From contig CAVQEZ010000017.1 of assembly GCA_963711635.1 (NCBI GenBank), positions 1 to 64,000 of the forward strand: DNA of 64,000 nucleotides, given 5' to 3'. This document shows, in pieces, positions 9,522 through 19,477 of the stretch. Position 1 is the stretch's first letter. Each line of letters opens with the position of its first letter. The position numbers and the translations under genes were made by a program. The notes below the pieces were generated by a model that ran no database searches, was not told where the DNA came from, and saw nothing but the letters and a program-made list of their open reading frames with translations. The DNA comes from CADEED01 sp963711635. GTDB taxonomy: Bacteria; Pseudomonadota; Gammaproteobacteria; Steroidobacterales; Steroidobacteraceae.

Positions 9522-10299
9522 CGTCTTGCGTCCCCTGGCCCGCGGCTGCGGGTGCGGAATCGGCTGCGGATGGCGCGGCGTCGGCGGCGCCTTCGCTGGC
9601 CACCAGGCCGAGCAGCGCCATGCGCCGCGACAACGGACCCGAATATTCGCTGTGCGCCACCACATAGTTCGCGAGGCGGGCATTGGGCGCGAGGTTGGCC
9701 TGGCTGCTGGGCGCCGGCGTGCTGTAGCGCTCCGGCTCGCCGTTGGAAATCACGGGGGCGGCGGCCTCAACCGGCGGGCGCTCGAGCGCCACGGTGGTTC
9801 CGACCGTTTCCGGCGCCAACGTGACGGTGTCGGGCACGGGATTGCTGGCCAGCAGCGCATCCTCCGAGCTTCCCTGCATCCAGACGATCGACATGACGGC
9901 GACGCCGGCGGCAATACCCGCCCCGAGCACTGGCCGCGTGAATCTCATCCAGCGGTCCGACGCCGTGCCCGCTGATTTCGCGGCCGGCACCAGAGCGACG
10001 GCGCGCGCCACATTGACGTCGCCTGCGGTCGAATCGTCGTAGCTGGCTTCCTGCGCGATCTGGGCCTGAACGCGCAGCGCGACGCGGTCGTGCAATTTGA
10101 CGCCGCGCTCGGCACGCAATGCCGCGCCGATCTTCGAATAACGTGACCATTGGGCCCGTAGCGCATCGTCGCGCGTCAGCCGGCGCGCGAGCAACTCGCA
10201 CTCCGCCGCCGACAACTCGCCATCGAACATGGCGGAGAGCTGGCTGTCTCTCTCGTCCTGACGATCCCCATCTTCATTCAGGGGGCGCACTTCAGTCAT
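9511..10299 (-). CDS. rseA: anti-sigma-E factor RseA
   Basis: Inner-membrane anti-sigma factor that holds RpoE until it is cleaved by DegS and RseP. 262 aa. The N-terminal domain (LSAMFDGELSAAECELLARRL) is the RseA/MucA sigma-binding fold. A single helix, RPVLGAGIAAGVAVMSIVWMQ (around residue 125), crosses the membrane, followed by a low-complexity Ala/Pro periplasmic part. ATG 10299 overlaps the rpoE stop by 4 bases. The site-2 protease RseP is encoded in the same window at 55549. Confidence 0.93.
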   Translation of the reverse strand: MTEVRPLNEDGDRQDERDSQLSAMFDGELSAAECELLARRLTRDDALRAQWSRYSKIGAALRAERGVKLHDRVALRVQAQIAQEASYDDSTAGDVNVARAVALVPAAKSAGTASDRWMRFTRPVLGAGIAAGVAVMSIVWMQGSSEDALLASNPVPDTVTLAPETVGTTVALERPPVEAAAPVISNGEPERYSTPAPSSQANLAPNARLANYVVAHSEYSGPLSRRMALLGLVASEGAADAAPSAADSAPAAAGQGTQDDAR

Positions 10300-10904
10300 A
10301 CCATTTCCTCTGTGCGGCCCAGGCCGCCTTCAAATACTTCGCGCAGGCGCTTGTCGATGGCCTCGCGTGCTCGAAAAATTCGTGAACGAACGGTGCCTAC
10401 CGGGCATTCCATGGCTGCGGCGATCTCCTCGTAACTCAACCCATCGAGCTCTCGCAGCACGATGGCCGTCTTGAGTTCTTCAGGCAATCCTTCGATGGCG
10501 GAGTTCACGATGCCGCGAATTTCTTCCGTGAGGGCCATGCCCTCCGGCGTATCCGGGTCCTGAAGCTTGGTTTGCACGCTGTGCGATTCCTCAGGGTCGG
10601 TCAGATCGAGATCGTAGGCGATGGGGCTGCGGTCTCGCGAAGCGAGACTGTTCTTGGCGGTGTTGATGGCTATGCGATACATCCACGTGTAGAAGGCGCT
10701 GTCGCCACGAAACTGGGGTAAGGCCCGATACGCTTTGATGAAGGCTTCCTGCGCAATGTCTTCCGCTTCGGCCGGATTGCGAACGTATCGCAATACCAGC
10801 TTCACCACCTTGTGCTGGTACTTGCGCACCAGCAGATCGAACGCGCTCTTGTCACCGCGCTGCACGCGTTTGACGAGCACCAGATCGCTCTCTTCGGCCG
10901 TCAC
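10296..10904 (-). CDS. rpoE: RNA polymerase sigma factor RpoE (sigma-24, ECF)
   Basis: Extracytoplasmic-function sigma factor for envelope stress. The 202-aa product has region 2 (FDLLVRKYQHKVVKLV, DIAQEAFIKAYRAL, TWMYRIAINTAKN) and region 4 (LPEELKTAIVLRELDGLSYEEIA, GTVRSRIFRARE). GTG start at 10904. A sigma-E-like promoter lies 29-57 bases upstream, so it may be autoregulated. It heads rpoE-rseA-rseB-glutaredoxin. Confidence 0.97.
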   Translation of the reverse strand: MTAEESDLVLVKRVQRGDKSAFDLLVRKYQHKVVKLVLRYVRNPAEAEDIAQEAFIKAYRALPQFRGDSAFYTWMYRIAINTAKNSLASRDRSPIAYDLDLTDPEESHSVQTKLQDPDTPEGMALTEEIRGIVNSAIEGLPEELKTAIVLRELDGLSYEEIAAAMECPVGTVRSRIFRAREAIDKRLREVFEGGLGRTEEMV

Positions 10905-10932
10905 CGGAATACCCCGGCTCTCAGCTGGCTGA

Positions 10933-10961
10933 ATAGACCCTGAACGCCCCCGAAAGTTTCC
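10933..10961 (-). promoter_or_regulatory. candidate sigma-E-type promoter of rpoE
   Basis: On the minus strand GGAAACTT (10961-10954) is followed after exactly 16 bases by TCTAT (10937-10933). The extracytoplasmic sigma consensus is GGAACTT-N16-TCNGA/TCNAA, so both boxes match partly and the spacing matches fully. It lies just upstream of rpoE, as in autoregulated rpoE operons. Confidence 0.45.
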
Positions 10962-11009
10962 CCTGCGGACGGATCTAATTGAATGATTTTTAATGGCGCG
11001 TGACGCACT

Positions 11010-11504
11010 TCATACCTTGGGTTTGGATGGTATCAGCTGCCGGCAGAGGGAACGGATCGCGCGGGGGTCCTGCCTCCCCATATCGATGAATACGCCATGT
11101 ATTCCGTCGCAGGATTCAAGCCACAAGAGCAGAAACGCCCGGCCGACGCGAAACGAGCCCACCCGGAGTGTGACGGGCGTATGGATTCGGTCTGGTCCTA
11201 CGCAGGCCTCCCAGCCGCCGGACCACTGCAGGGCACGCACGGCGCAGTCCCCACGCAGCAGCACGCTGGTCCGGACCGCTGCCAGGACCGGCGTGGCGAT
11301 GGCGAGACAGATGCCGATGCGCGCCGGCAACGGCAATGCCACGGACGCCAGCACGACGGCGCAAATCAGCAGCAGCCAGCCGCCGGCCACGGTCGCGGCG
11401 CGCACCGAAGGCTGGAGGTCAATTCGACTGCAGGACGGTAGTAACTCAGTCGGCGCGCCTGACGGCGCGACAGAGTGCCGCGTGGCGGGGATCGTTGGGG
11501 ACAT
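11010..11504 (-). CDS. ygfX: YgfX family membrane protein (CptA-like)
   Basis: About 164-aa protein with a two-helix membrane hairpin (GGWLLLICAVVLASVALPLP and IGICLAIATPVLAAV, residues ~35-75) and a soluble C-terminal part (WLESCDGIHGVFIDMGR). Position directly after sdhE identifies the YgfX/CptA family, described as a partner of SdhE and proposed as a toxin acting on cytoskeletal proteins. The first ATG (11504) overlaps sdhE by 59 bases, and no start codon lies closer to the hydrophobic domain, so the true N-terminus is uncertain. Confidence 0.75.
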   Translation of the reverse strand: MSPTIPATRHSVAPSGAPTELLPSCSRIDLQPSVRAATVAGGWLLLICAVVLASVALPLPARIGICLAIATPVLAAVRTSVLLRGDCAVRALQWSGGWEACVGPDRIHTPVTLRVGSFRVGRAFLLLWLESCDGIHGVFIDMGRQDPRAIRSLCRQLIPSKPKV

Positions 11505-11691
11505 CGCCCGCAATCAGATAGCGAACCAGGTCGGGATCGGGCAATTCGAGAAATTCGACGAAGGCCGCGCGTTCGTCGCTTGCGGCAAGTTCGTGTCGAC
11601 TGCGCAGATACCGCAGCAGCAGCAGGTCGAGTTCCTTCATGCCGCGGCGGCAGCGCCATTCCAGTTTTCGGAATTCAGTGCTGCCGCTCAA
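11446..11691 (-). CDS. sdhE: succinate dehydrogenase flavinylation factor SdhE
   Basis: Small chaperone that promotes covalent FAD attachment to SdhA. 81 aa with the family motif RRGMKELDLLLLRYL, which contains the RGxxE element needed for flavinylation, then FLELPDPDLVRYL. The start is TTG 11691, inside the last 17 bases of sdhB. It follows sdhCDAB, so supply of the factor is coupled to the enzyme. Confidence 0.93.
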   Translation of the reverse strand: MSGSTEFRKLEWRCRRGMKELDLLLLRYLRSRHELAASDERAAFVEFLELPDPDLVRYLIAGDVPNDPRHAALCRAVRRAD

Positions 11692-12466
11692 GCATCATCT
11701 TCTTGATTTCGGCGATGGCCTTGGCGGGGTTGAGGTCTTTCGGGCAGGCCTCGGTGCAGTTCATGATGGTGTGGCAGCGGTACAGCCGGAAGGGATCCTC
11801 GAGATCGTCCAGGCGTTCGCCGGTGGCTTCGTCGCGCGAATCGACGATCCAGCGATAGGCCGCCAGCAGGGCCGCCGGACCGAGGAATCGATCGCTATTC
11901 CACCAGTAACTCGGGCAGGCCGTCGAACAGCAGGCGCACAGGATGCAGGCCGAGGGTCGATCGATCTTTTCCTGGTCTTCCTTGGATTGCGGCCGTTCCC
12001 GATCCGGAGGAGCCGGCGTGCGCGACTGCAACCAGGGTTTCACCGCCGCGTATTGCGCATAAAAATTGGTGAGGTCGGGGACCAGGTCCTTCACGACCGG
12101 CAGGTGCGGCAGCGGGTAGATCTTCACGTCGCCCCTGACGGCGTCACAGGCCATGGTACAGGCCAGAGTATTGGTGCCGCCGATGTTCATCGCGCAACTG
12201 CCGCAAATCCCCTCGCGGCAGGAACGACGGAAAGTGAGCGTGGAATCGATCTCGTTCTTGATCTTGATCAAGGCGTCGAGAACCATCGGGCCGCAGCGGT
12301 CCATGTCCACTTCATAAGTGTCCATGCGCGGATTGACACCGGAGTCCGGATCGAAGCGGTAGATCACGAAGCGGCGCACGTTTTTCGTGCCCGCGGGTGC
12401 CTTGTGGGTCCTGCCCGCGGACTTGTCGATCTTCGAATTCGCGGGGAGCGTGAGCTCAACCATCAC
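11675..12466 (-). CDS. sdhB: succinate dehydrogenase iron-sulfur subunit
   Basis: Electron-transfer subunit of complex II. 263 aa. The [2Fe-2S] site is CREGICGSC, the [4Fe-4S] site CILCACCSTACP, and the [3Fe-4S] site CHTIMNCTEACP. The N-terminal extension (about 25 residues, Lys-rich, before RRFVIYRFDPDSG) is slightly longer than in E. coli. ATG 12466 follows sdhA by 12 bases. The gene is unbroken. Confidence 0.97.
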   Translation of the reverse strand: MMVELTLPANSKIDKSAGRTHKAPAGTKNVRRFVIYRFDPDSGVNPRMDTYEVDMDRCGPMVLDALIKIKNEIDSTLTFRRSCREGICGSCAMNIGGTNTLACTMACDAVRGDVKIYPLPHLPVVKDLVPDLTNFYAQYAAVKPWLQSRTPAPPDRERPQSKEDQEKIDRPSACILCACCSTACPSYWWNSDRFLGPAALLAAYRWIVDSRDEATGERLDDLEDPFRLYRCHTIMNCTEACPKDLNPAKAIAEIKKMMLERQH

Positions 12467-12478
12467 AGTCTTCCATGG

Positions 12479-14263
12479 TCAATACGTCCTCGCCTTCGGC
12501 GGAATCGGCTCGACGTCCTGCGTCAGCGTGTTCATGTGCACCGGCCGGTATTCGATGCGCGCACCGCCCGATTCGTCCACCCAGCACAGCGAGTGCTTCT
12601 GCCACTGAGCATCGTCGCGTTCCTTGAAATCCTCGCGCGCATGCGCGCCGCGGCTTTCCTTGCGATTCTCCGCCGAGACGATGGTCGCGGTGGCCTGGCC
12701 CAGCAGGTTGTCGAGCTCGATGGTCTCGATGAGATCGGTATTCCAGATCAGGCTGCGGTCGGCCACGCGCACGTCCTTGAAGGACGCGAAAGTCTTCGCG
12801 AGCGAGTCGACGCCTTCCTTGAGGGTCTCGCCGGTGCGGAACACGGCGGCATCGCGTTGCATGATCTTCTGCATCTCGAGCCGGATCTCGGCAGTGCCGC
12901 GCGAACCCTTGGCGTGGCGCAGCCGGTCGAGGCGCGCAACGGCGAAGTCGCCGGCATCCTTGGGCAGCGGCGCCTGCTTCGCGCCGGGCCGGACAATAGT
13001 GGCGGCGTGGCGACTGGCCTCACGGCCGAACACCACCAGGTCGAGCAATGAATTCGAGCCCAGGCGATTTGCGCCATGCACCGAGACGCAGGCCGCTTCG
13101 CCCACCGCCATCAGGCCTGGCACCACGCTGTCCGGATTGCCGGACTTCAGGGTGACCACTTCGCCATGCACGTTGCAGGGGATTCCGCCCATGTTGTAGT
13201 GCACGGTGGGCAACACCGGGATGGGATCCTTGTTGACGTCGACACCCGCGAAGATGCGCGCGGTTTCGGCGATGCCGGGCAGACGCGCGTGGATCACTTC
13301 GGGGCCGAGATGCTCGAGGTGCAGGTGGATGTGGTCCTTGTGCGGCCCCACACCGCGACCTTCGCGGATCTCGATGGTCATCGAGCGCGAGACCACGTCG
13401 CGTGACGCCAGGTCCTTGGCGTTGGGAGCGTAACGCTCCATGAAACGTTCGCCCTCGGAATTGGTGAGGTAACCGCCCTCACCGCGCGAGCCTTCGGTGA
13501 TGAGGCAGCCCGAACCGTAGATGCCGGTGGGATGGAATTGCACGAACTCCATGTCCTGCATCGGCAATCCGGCGCGCAGCGCCATGCCGCCACCATCGCC
13601 GGTGCAGGTGTGCGCCGAGGTGCAGGAGAAATACGCGCGTCCGTAACCGCCGGTCGCGAGGATCACGGTATGCGCGCGGTAGCGATGCAGGCGGCCCGTG
13701 GCCATGTCCAGCGCCACCACGCCGCGGCAGGCGCCGTCCTGCATCATCAGGTCGAGCGCGAAATATTCGATGAAGAATTCGGCGTTGTGCTTGATCGACT
13801 GCTGATACAGCGTGTGCAGCATCGCGTGGCCGGTGCGGTCGGCGGCGGCGCAGGTGCGGTGTGCCGTGCCCTTGCCGTAATGCGTGGTCATGCCGCCGAA
13901 CGGGCGCTGGTAAATGCGGCCGTCGTTGGTGCGCGAGAACGGCACGCCGTAGTGCTCGAGCTCGATGACCGCGGCCGGCGCTTCCTTGCACATGAACTCG
14001 ATGGCGTCCTGGTCGCCCAGCCAGTCCGAGCCCTTGATCGTGTCGTAGAAATGGAAGCGCCAGTCGTCCTCGCCCATGTTGCCGAGCGCGGCCGAGATGC
14101 CGCCCTGCGCCGCGACGGTATGGCTGCGCGTCGGGAACACTTTCGTGAGACACGCGGTGGATAGACCGGCCTCGGCCAGTCCCAGAGTGGCGCGCAGTCC
14201 CGCGCCGCCCGCGCCCACCACCACGACGTCGTAGCTGTGATCGATGAATTCGTAGTCCTTCAT
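12479..14263 (-). CDS. sdhA: succinate dehydrogenase flavoprotein subunit
   Basis: Catalytic subunit of complex II, oxidising succinate to fumarate with covalently bound FAD. 594 aa with the dinucleotide-binding VVVVGAGGAGLRA at the N-terminus, the FAD-attachment context TRSHTVAAQGG, and active-site regions HPTGIYGSGCLITEG and GANRLGSNSLLDLVV. Full length and unbroken. It lies between sdhD (11-base gap) and sdhB. Confidence 0.98.
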   Translation of the reverse strand: MKDYEFIDHSYDVVVVGAGGAGLRATLGLAEAGLSTACLTKVFPTRSHTVAAQGGISAALGNMGEDDWRFHFYDTIKGSDWLGDQDAIEFMCKEAPAAVIELEHYGVPFSRTNDGRIYQRPFGGMTTHYGKGTAHRTCAAADRTGHAMLHTLYQQSIKHNAEFFIEYFALDLMMQDGACRGVVALDMATGRLHRYRAHTVILATGGYGRAYFSCTSAHTCTGDGGGMALRAGLPMQDMEFVQFHPTGIYGSGCLITEGSRGEGGYLTNSEGERFMERYAPNAKDLASRDVVSRSMTIEIREGRGVGPHKDHIHLHLEHLGPEVIHARLPGIAETARIFAGVDVNKDPIPVLPTVHYNMGGIPCNVHGEVVTLKSGNPDSVVPGLMAVGEAACVSVHGANRLGSNSLLDLVVFGREASRHAATIVRPGAKQAPLPKDAGDFAVARLDRLRHAKGSRGTAEIRLEMQKIMQRDAAVFRTGETLKEGVDSLAKTFASFKDVRVADRSLIWNTDLIETIELDNLLGQATATIVSAENRKESRGAHAREDFKERDDAQWQKHSLCWVDESGGARIEYRPVHMNTLTQDVEPIPPKARTY

Positions 14264-14273
14264 GCCAACTCTT

Positions 14274-14651
14274 TCATGACAGCGCCAGCACCAGTACCGC
14301 GAATACCCCGGCCACCGCGGCCGCGACGTGCACGAACGTCGACAGCAGCAACAGAGTGGTCTTGGTGGCCTTGCCGTGCACGTAGTCCTCGACGACCACC
14401 TCGACGCCGAGCTTGGAATGCCAGGCGAGCGTCAGGACCAGCAGGATGGTCAGCACCGCCACCCAGGGCTGGCCTAACCACCCGCGCATGGCGTCATACG
14501 ACTGCAGCTGCCTGGCGAGCAGGCTGACCACGAACCACAGCGTCAGCGGGATCAGCGCCACGGCGGTCACGCGCTGCACCCACCAGTGACCCACGCCCTC
14601 GCGCGCCGGACCAAAACCGAGCACACGGCCCAGCGGCGAACGCAGGCTCAC
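14274..14651 (-). CDS. sdhD: succinate dehydrogenase membrane anchor subunit
   Basis: Hydrophobic anchor of complex II that binds haem b and quinone with SdhC. 125 aa with three membrane helices (VTAVALIPLTLWFVVSLLA, WVAVLTILLVLTLAWHSKLG, VHVAAAVAGVFAVLVLALS). WHSKLGVEVVVEDYVH is the conserved SdhD haem-ligand/loop region. The start GTG 14651 overlaps the sdhC stop (CCGTGAGC). Confidence 0.94.
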   Translation of the reverse strand: MSLRSPLGRVLGFGPAREGVGHWWVQRVTAVALIPLTLWFVVSLLARQLQSYDAMRGWLGQPWVAVLTILLVLTLAWHSKLGVEVVVEDYVHGKATKTTLLLLSTFVHVAAAVAGVFAVLVLALS

Positions 14652-15047
14652 GGGACACCCGGCGTGGTCAATGCCGCGCAGCCCAGCCACAGCACCAGCG
14701 CCGTGAGCAGCAGCGCCGCGACGATCACCGCGGCACCACTGCGCCGCGCCTGCGGTCCGCTCGAGCCCGCGTCCGGTATCCCAGACCAGGTGACGGATGC
14801 CGTTGCAGAAGTGGTAGACGAAGGAGAACGTGAAGCCGACCAGCAGTAGTTTGGCGACCGGCGACGTCAGCACTTGCATCGCCGACGCATAGGCGCCGGG
14901 CCCGGAGGCCAGCGCCATGAGCCACCAGACGAACGCGAGCAAGCCGATGGAGGCCGCGACGCCGGTGATGCGATGCATGATCGACAGCGCCATCGTGTAC
15001 ATGAACTTGTACACGCCGAGATGCGGAGACAGTGGACGTTGATTCAT
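14648..15047 (-). CDS. sdhC: succinate dehydrogenase cytochrome b556 subunit, one frame break
   Basis: Quinone- and haem-binding anchor of complex II. MNQRPLSPHLGVYKFMY then SIMHRITG is the SdhC signature, and FVYHFCNGIRHLVWD carries the haem-ligand His region. After about 14757 the conserved third helix continues in the next frame (AVIVAALLLTALVLWLGCAAL) to TGA at 14648. One inserted base in the ACCGCAGG stretch explains it. ATG 15047 is only 4 bases after the SDHAF4-like gene. Confidence 0.93.
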
Positions 15048-15051
15048 GGGC

Positions 15052-15228
15052 TCAGAAGTCGATACAGCGGCCGTTGCGTTCCCAGTCGCCGAAGCGCGTA
15101 GGCTCGGGGCCGGAAGGTCCGCCACGTTCGGCGGGCCGCGCAGTCTGCGGCATCGGCGGCGCAGTCGCGGCCGCTTCGACTGCTTCGGAATTGCGGGCGG
15201 GATCTACATCGGAAGGGGCATTCGGCAC
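15052..15228 (-). CDS. SDHAF4-like assembly factor (DUF1674 domain)
   Basis: Small gene of 58 codons. The C-terminus GPEPTRFGDWERNGRCIDF is the DUF1674/SDHAF4 signature; this family binds flavinylated SdhA during complex II assembly. The N-terminal part is Ala/Pro/Glu-rich and probably disordered. GTG 15228 is the only usual start that keeps a normal length; ATG at residue 26 would give 33 aa. TGA at 15052 is 4 bases before the sdhC ATG, so it is the first gene of the sdh operon. The C-terminal match is clear; the start is inferred. Confidence 0.8.
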   Translation of the reverse strand: MPNAPSDVDPARNSEAVEAAATAPPMPQTARPAERGGPSGPEPTRFGDWERNGRCIDF

Positions 15229-15236
15229 GGGCGCGA

Positions 15237-15249
15237 ATTCTGCCAGAAT
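15237..15249. promoter_or_regulatory. 13-bp palindrome between sdh operon and ygfZ
   Basis: ATTCTGCCAGAAT is a perfect palindrome around a central C, in the 61-base divergent gap between the SDHAF4-like gene and ygfZ. It could be an operator for either transcript, or chance. No matching known operator is claimed. Confidence 0.2.
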
Positions 15250-15289
15250 CGCATCGCTTAGACCACATGAAACCCGAGCAAAAACAAAG

Positions 15290-16161
15290 ATGAGCGGCCC
15301 CGTTGGTGTTGATCTGTCGGGCGCCGGTGGGCTCGGCGTGCTGGCGTTTCGTGGAGTCGACGCCGCGCGCTTCCTGCAGGGTCAGCTTTCGGCTGACACC
15401 GAGAAGCTCGCGCCTGGCGCGCAGCACGCTCGCCGGACTTGCACAATGCGCAGGGCCGCGTGACTGCGCTGCTGGCGCTGGTGCGCCATGCGCCCGACGA
15501 ATTCCTCGCGGTGCTGCCGCGCGAACTGGCGGGCCGCGTCGCGCAAATCCTGCGGCAAATTCCTGTTTCGCGCCAAGGTACGCATCGAGCGACGAATCGG
15601 AAAACCTGCGCGTGCTCGGCGCGCCGGCCGGCGCGCCTCATGCCGGAATCGCCGAGGCGGCCTGGAGTGACCGCCGGCTGCTGCTCGTGCCCCGCGAGCA
15701 GCTGTCTTCCGACGGACCAGGCTTCGCGGGACAGGGCTCCGCGCTCACGCTCTGGGAGCGCGCCGATGTGGCCGGCGGCATGCCGCAGGTCTACCCGTCC
15801 ACCAGCGAAGCTTTCGTGGCGCAGATGCTGAATCTCGACTTGTTAGGTGCCATCGCCTTCGACAAGGGCTGCTACACCGGCCAGGAAGTCATCGCGCGCG
15901 CGCACTACCGCGGTCGCGTGAAACGCCGCATGCAACGCTGGCGCCACGCGAGCGCCACGCCCCTCGCGCCCGGTGACAGCGCGCGTGCCGCCGATGGTCG
16001 CACCCTCACCGTGGTGCGCGTCGCGCCCGGCGGAGTCGATGGCTACGAACTGCTGGCGGTGGGAAATTTCGCGGCGCCAGCCGCGCGAAACAACCGCTCG
16101 GTCATCCGCGGGCGTCGCGCTCGAAGGGCCGTTGCCGCTGCCCTATTCCCTGCCCGAGTAA
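15290..16161 (+). CDS. ygfZ: folate-binding protein YgfZ, frame-disrupted
   Basis: Tetrahydrofolate-dependent protein (GcvT-like fold) that helps maintain certain iron-sulfur enzymes. It starts MSGPVGVDLSG (ATG 15290) with FRGVDAARFLQGQLSAD. The diagnostic motif DKGCYTGQEVIARAHYRGRVKRR is present near 15870-15930. The conserved sequence changes frame near 15425, 15555, 15590 and 16080, and ends GPLPLPYSLPE with TAA at 16159-16161. It is divergent from the sdh operon, whose SdhB subunit carries iron-sulfur clusters, a plausible functional link. Confidence 0.87.
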
Positions 16162-16164
16162 AAG

Positions 16165-16187
16165 AATGGGTGCAGCCCCCATTTTTT
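16165..16187. terminator. bidirectional rho-independent terminator
   Basis: AATGGG (16165-16170) pairs with CCCATT (16178-16183) across a 7-base loop, followed by TTTTTTGTT on the plus strand. It lies between the convergent ends of ygfZ (16161) and the hydrolase gene (16189). On the minus strand the run is weaker (CATTCTTTT). Confidence 0.7.
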
Positions 16188-16188
16188 G

Positions 16189-17006
16189 TTATCGGCGCGC
16201 GAACGACACCACGACCTGCGCATATTCGCCGGCGCGCGCCGGCGTGAGCACCGGATGATTGCCCGCGAACTTGTGGCCGCGGGAATTGCGCGCGCGCTCC
16301 AGCGCGCGGTTGTACGCAGGCGCGAGGCTGTCGGTGTCGGAAGTCATGATCAGCACGCGCTGCGAAACCTCGCCGAGTCGCGCGAGTACGTCGTAGGCCG
16401 GCTTGCCGCCGCTGCGCGTCGGCCTCGACGCCGGCGACGATGCCTTCGTAGCCCAGCTCGAGATAGTCGCGCATGAATTCGTAGACCACCGGCAACGATT
16501 CCTGCGTGAGCTCGAAGCCCGGATCCCAGTCCTTGAGCATGCGCACGGTCACGTCGAACGCGAAGGTGCGATGCGCGCCGTCCGTCGGCGAGCTTCGGCG
16601 ACAAACCGGAGGTGGGCAGCGTCATCTTGCGCAGCTCTTCGGGCGCCAGGCCCGGAACTCCGTCGAGTACCGCGCCGGTGACCTGCGCGGGCGCGGCTAA
16701 CAACATTTCCACCGCGACCGCGGCGCCGAATCGTCCGCCGATCACGGTGTACGGGACGGTATGCAGCGAGCCGCAGGCCTCGAGCACGTCGGCGGCGTAT
16801 TGCTGCACGGTCCAGTTGCGGCACTTCTTGTGCGAACGGCCGGAGCCCGCGAGGTCGAAGGCGATGGCGCGAAAACCGGCACGCGCCAGATGCGGCAACA
16901 TGAAGTCGTACATGCGCCCGCTGGCCGGCGACCAGGGCAGCAGCACGATATCGGGACCTGCGCCGCAGGCGCGGAAATGCAGCTGGCCCGGTGAGCGTGT
17001 CCGCAA
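16189..17006 (-). CDS. alpha/beta-hydrolase-fold protein lacking the usual nucleophile Ser
   Basis: About 270-aa alpha/beta hydrolase-like protein. QLHFRACGAGPDIVLLPWSP and GFRAIAFDLAGSGRS are the oxyanion-strand and Asp-turn regions. The nucleophile elbow reads VIGGRFGAAVAVEML: Arg stands where G-x-S-x-G enzymes have Ser. A late His is present in GNHPVLTP. The frame changes near 16580 and 16400. The start is unclear: TTG 17006 is in frame, and ATG at about 17034 would need an indel in the GGGGTTTT run. It may be a non-catalytic paralogue. No substrate is proposed. Confidence 0.65.
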
Positions 17007-17123
17007 AACCCCAGCGCAGTCGGCATCACGGCACGATCATGTGCAACACCAGATCTTTCTCTCATCAAGACCATCCCTTGTACGTCGTATGGGCGCCAAG
17101 TGTAACCGCCTTATGGAAAGTAT

Positions 17124-17943
17124 CTAAAGGTCGATTGCTTCCACGGCTCCGGATCGCGATGGAAGAGCCGAGAAATCGTGCGCCCACCCGTGCGAAACGC
17201 TCCGGGCTGTCGGTGGCCATGAGCTGCACGGTGCCCGGCCGCACGGTTTGCCGCCAATCGCGGCATGCGCGCCAGCTACGCTTCGCGGCCGCGCGTGCCG
17301 TGGTCGCGGCGGAGTCGACCACGCGCCGGGTACGGCCCAGCTGCCGCGCGATCGCGCCGGTGAGCAGCGGAAAATGCGTGCACCCGAGCACGACGGTATC
17401 GATGCGCGCATCGAGGTGCGCGAGATAACGCTCGGTGACGGCGTCCACGGCCTCGCCCTCGCTCCAGCCCTCTTCGGCCAGCGCCACGAAGATCTGCGCC
17501 GGCCACCTGGGTGACATGCGCGTCGGGACGCAGCGCGTGGATGGCACGCTGATAGGCGCCGCCCTGCACGGTGCCTTCGGTGGCGAGCACCGCAATGCGC
17601 CCGCTGGCGGACTGGCTTCACAGGCGGCCGTGCACCGGGCTCGATGACACCGATCACCGGCAGCGTCGGGAAATCGCTCGCGCAGCGCGGGCAAAGCCGA
17701 GGCCGACGCCGTGTTGCAGGCGACCACCAGCGCCTTGATGCCGCGACCCACGAGCGCTCTCGGCCGCGCGCACCGAATAGCGCGCCACGGTTTCCGGACT
17801 CTTGGTGCCGTAGGGCAGGCGCGCCGTATCGCCGAGATACAGAAAATCCTCGTGCGGCAGCGCGGCGATCAGCGCGCGCAACACCGTGAGCCCGCCGACG
17901 CCGGAGTCGAACACGCCGATGGGCGATTCATTGCGCGTCGCGG

Positions 17944-17947
<4 letters not shown>
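17124..17947 (-). CDS. murI: glutamate racemase, frame-disrupted
   Basis: Converts L- to D-glutamate for peptidoglycan. It starts SPIGVFDSGVGGLTVLRAL with the proton-acceptor region and DFLYLGDTARLPYGTKS. The first catalytic Cys lies in ALVVACNTASASALP and the second in IDTVVLGCTHFPLLTG. The C-terminus ends AVEAIDL at 17124. The frame changes near 17755, 17640, 17510 and 17160. ATG 17947 overlaps the lysS stop by 4 bases. Confidence 0.88.
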
Positions 17948-19473
<1,526 letters not shown>

Positions 19474-19477
<4 letters not shown>

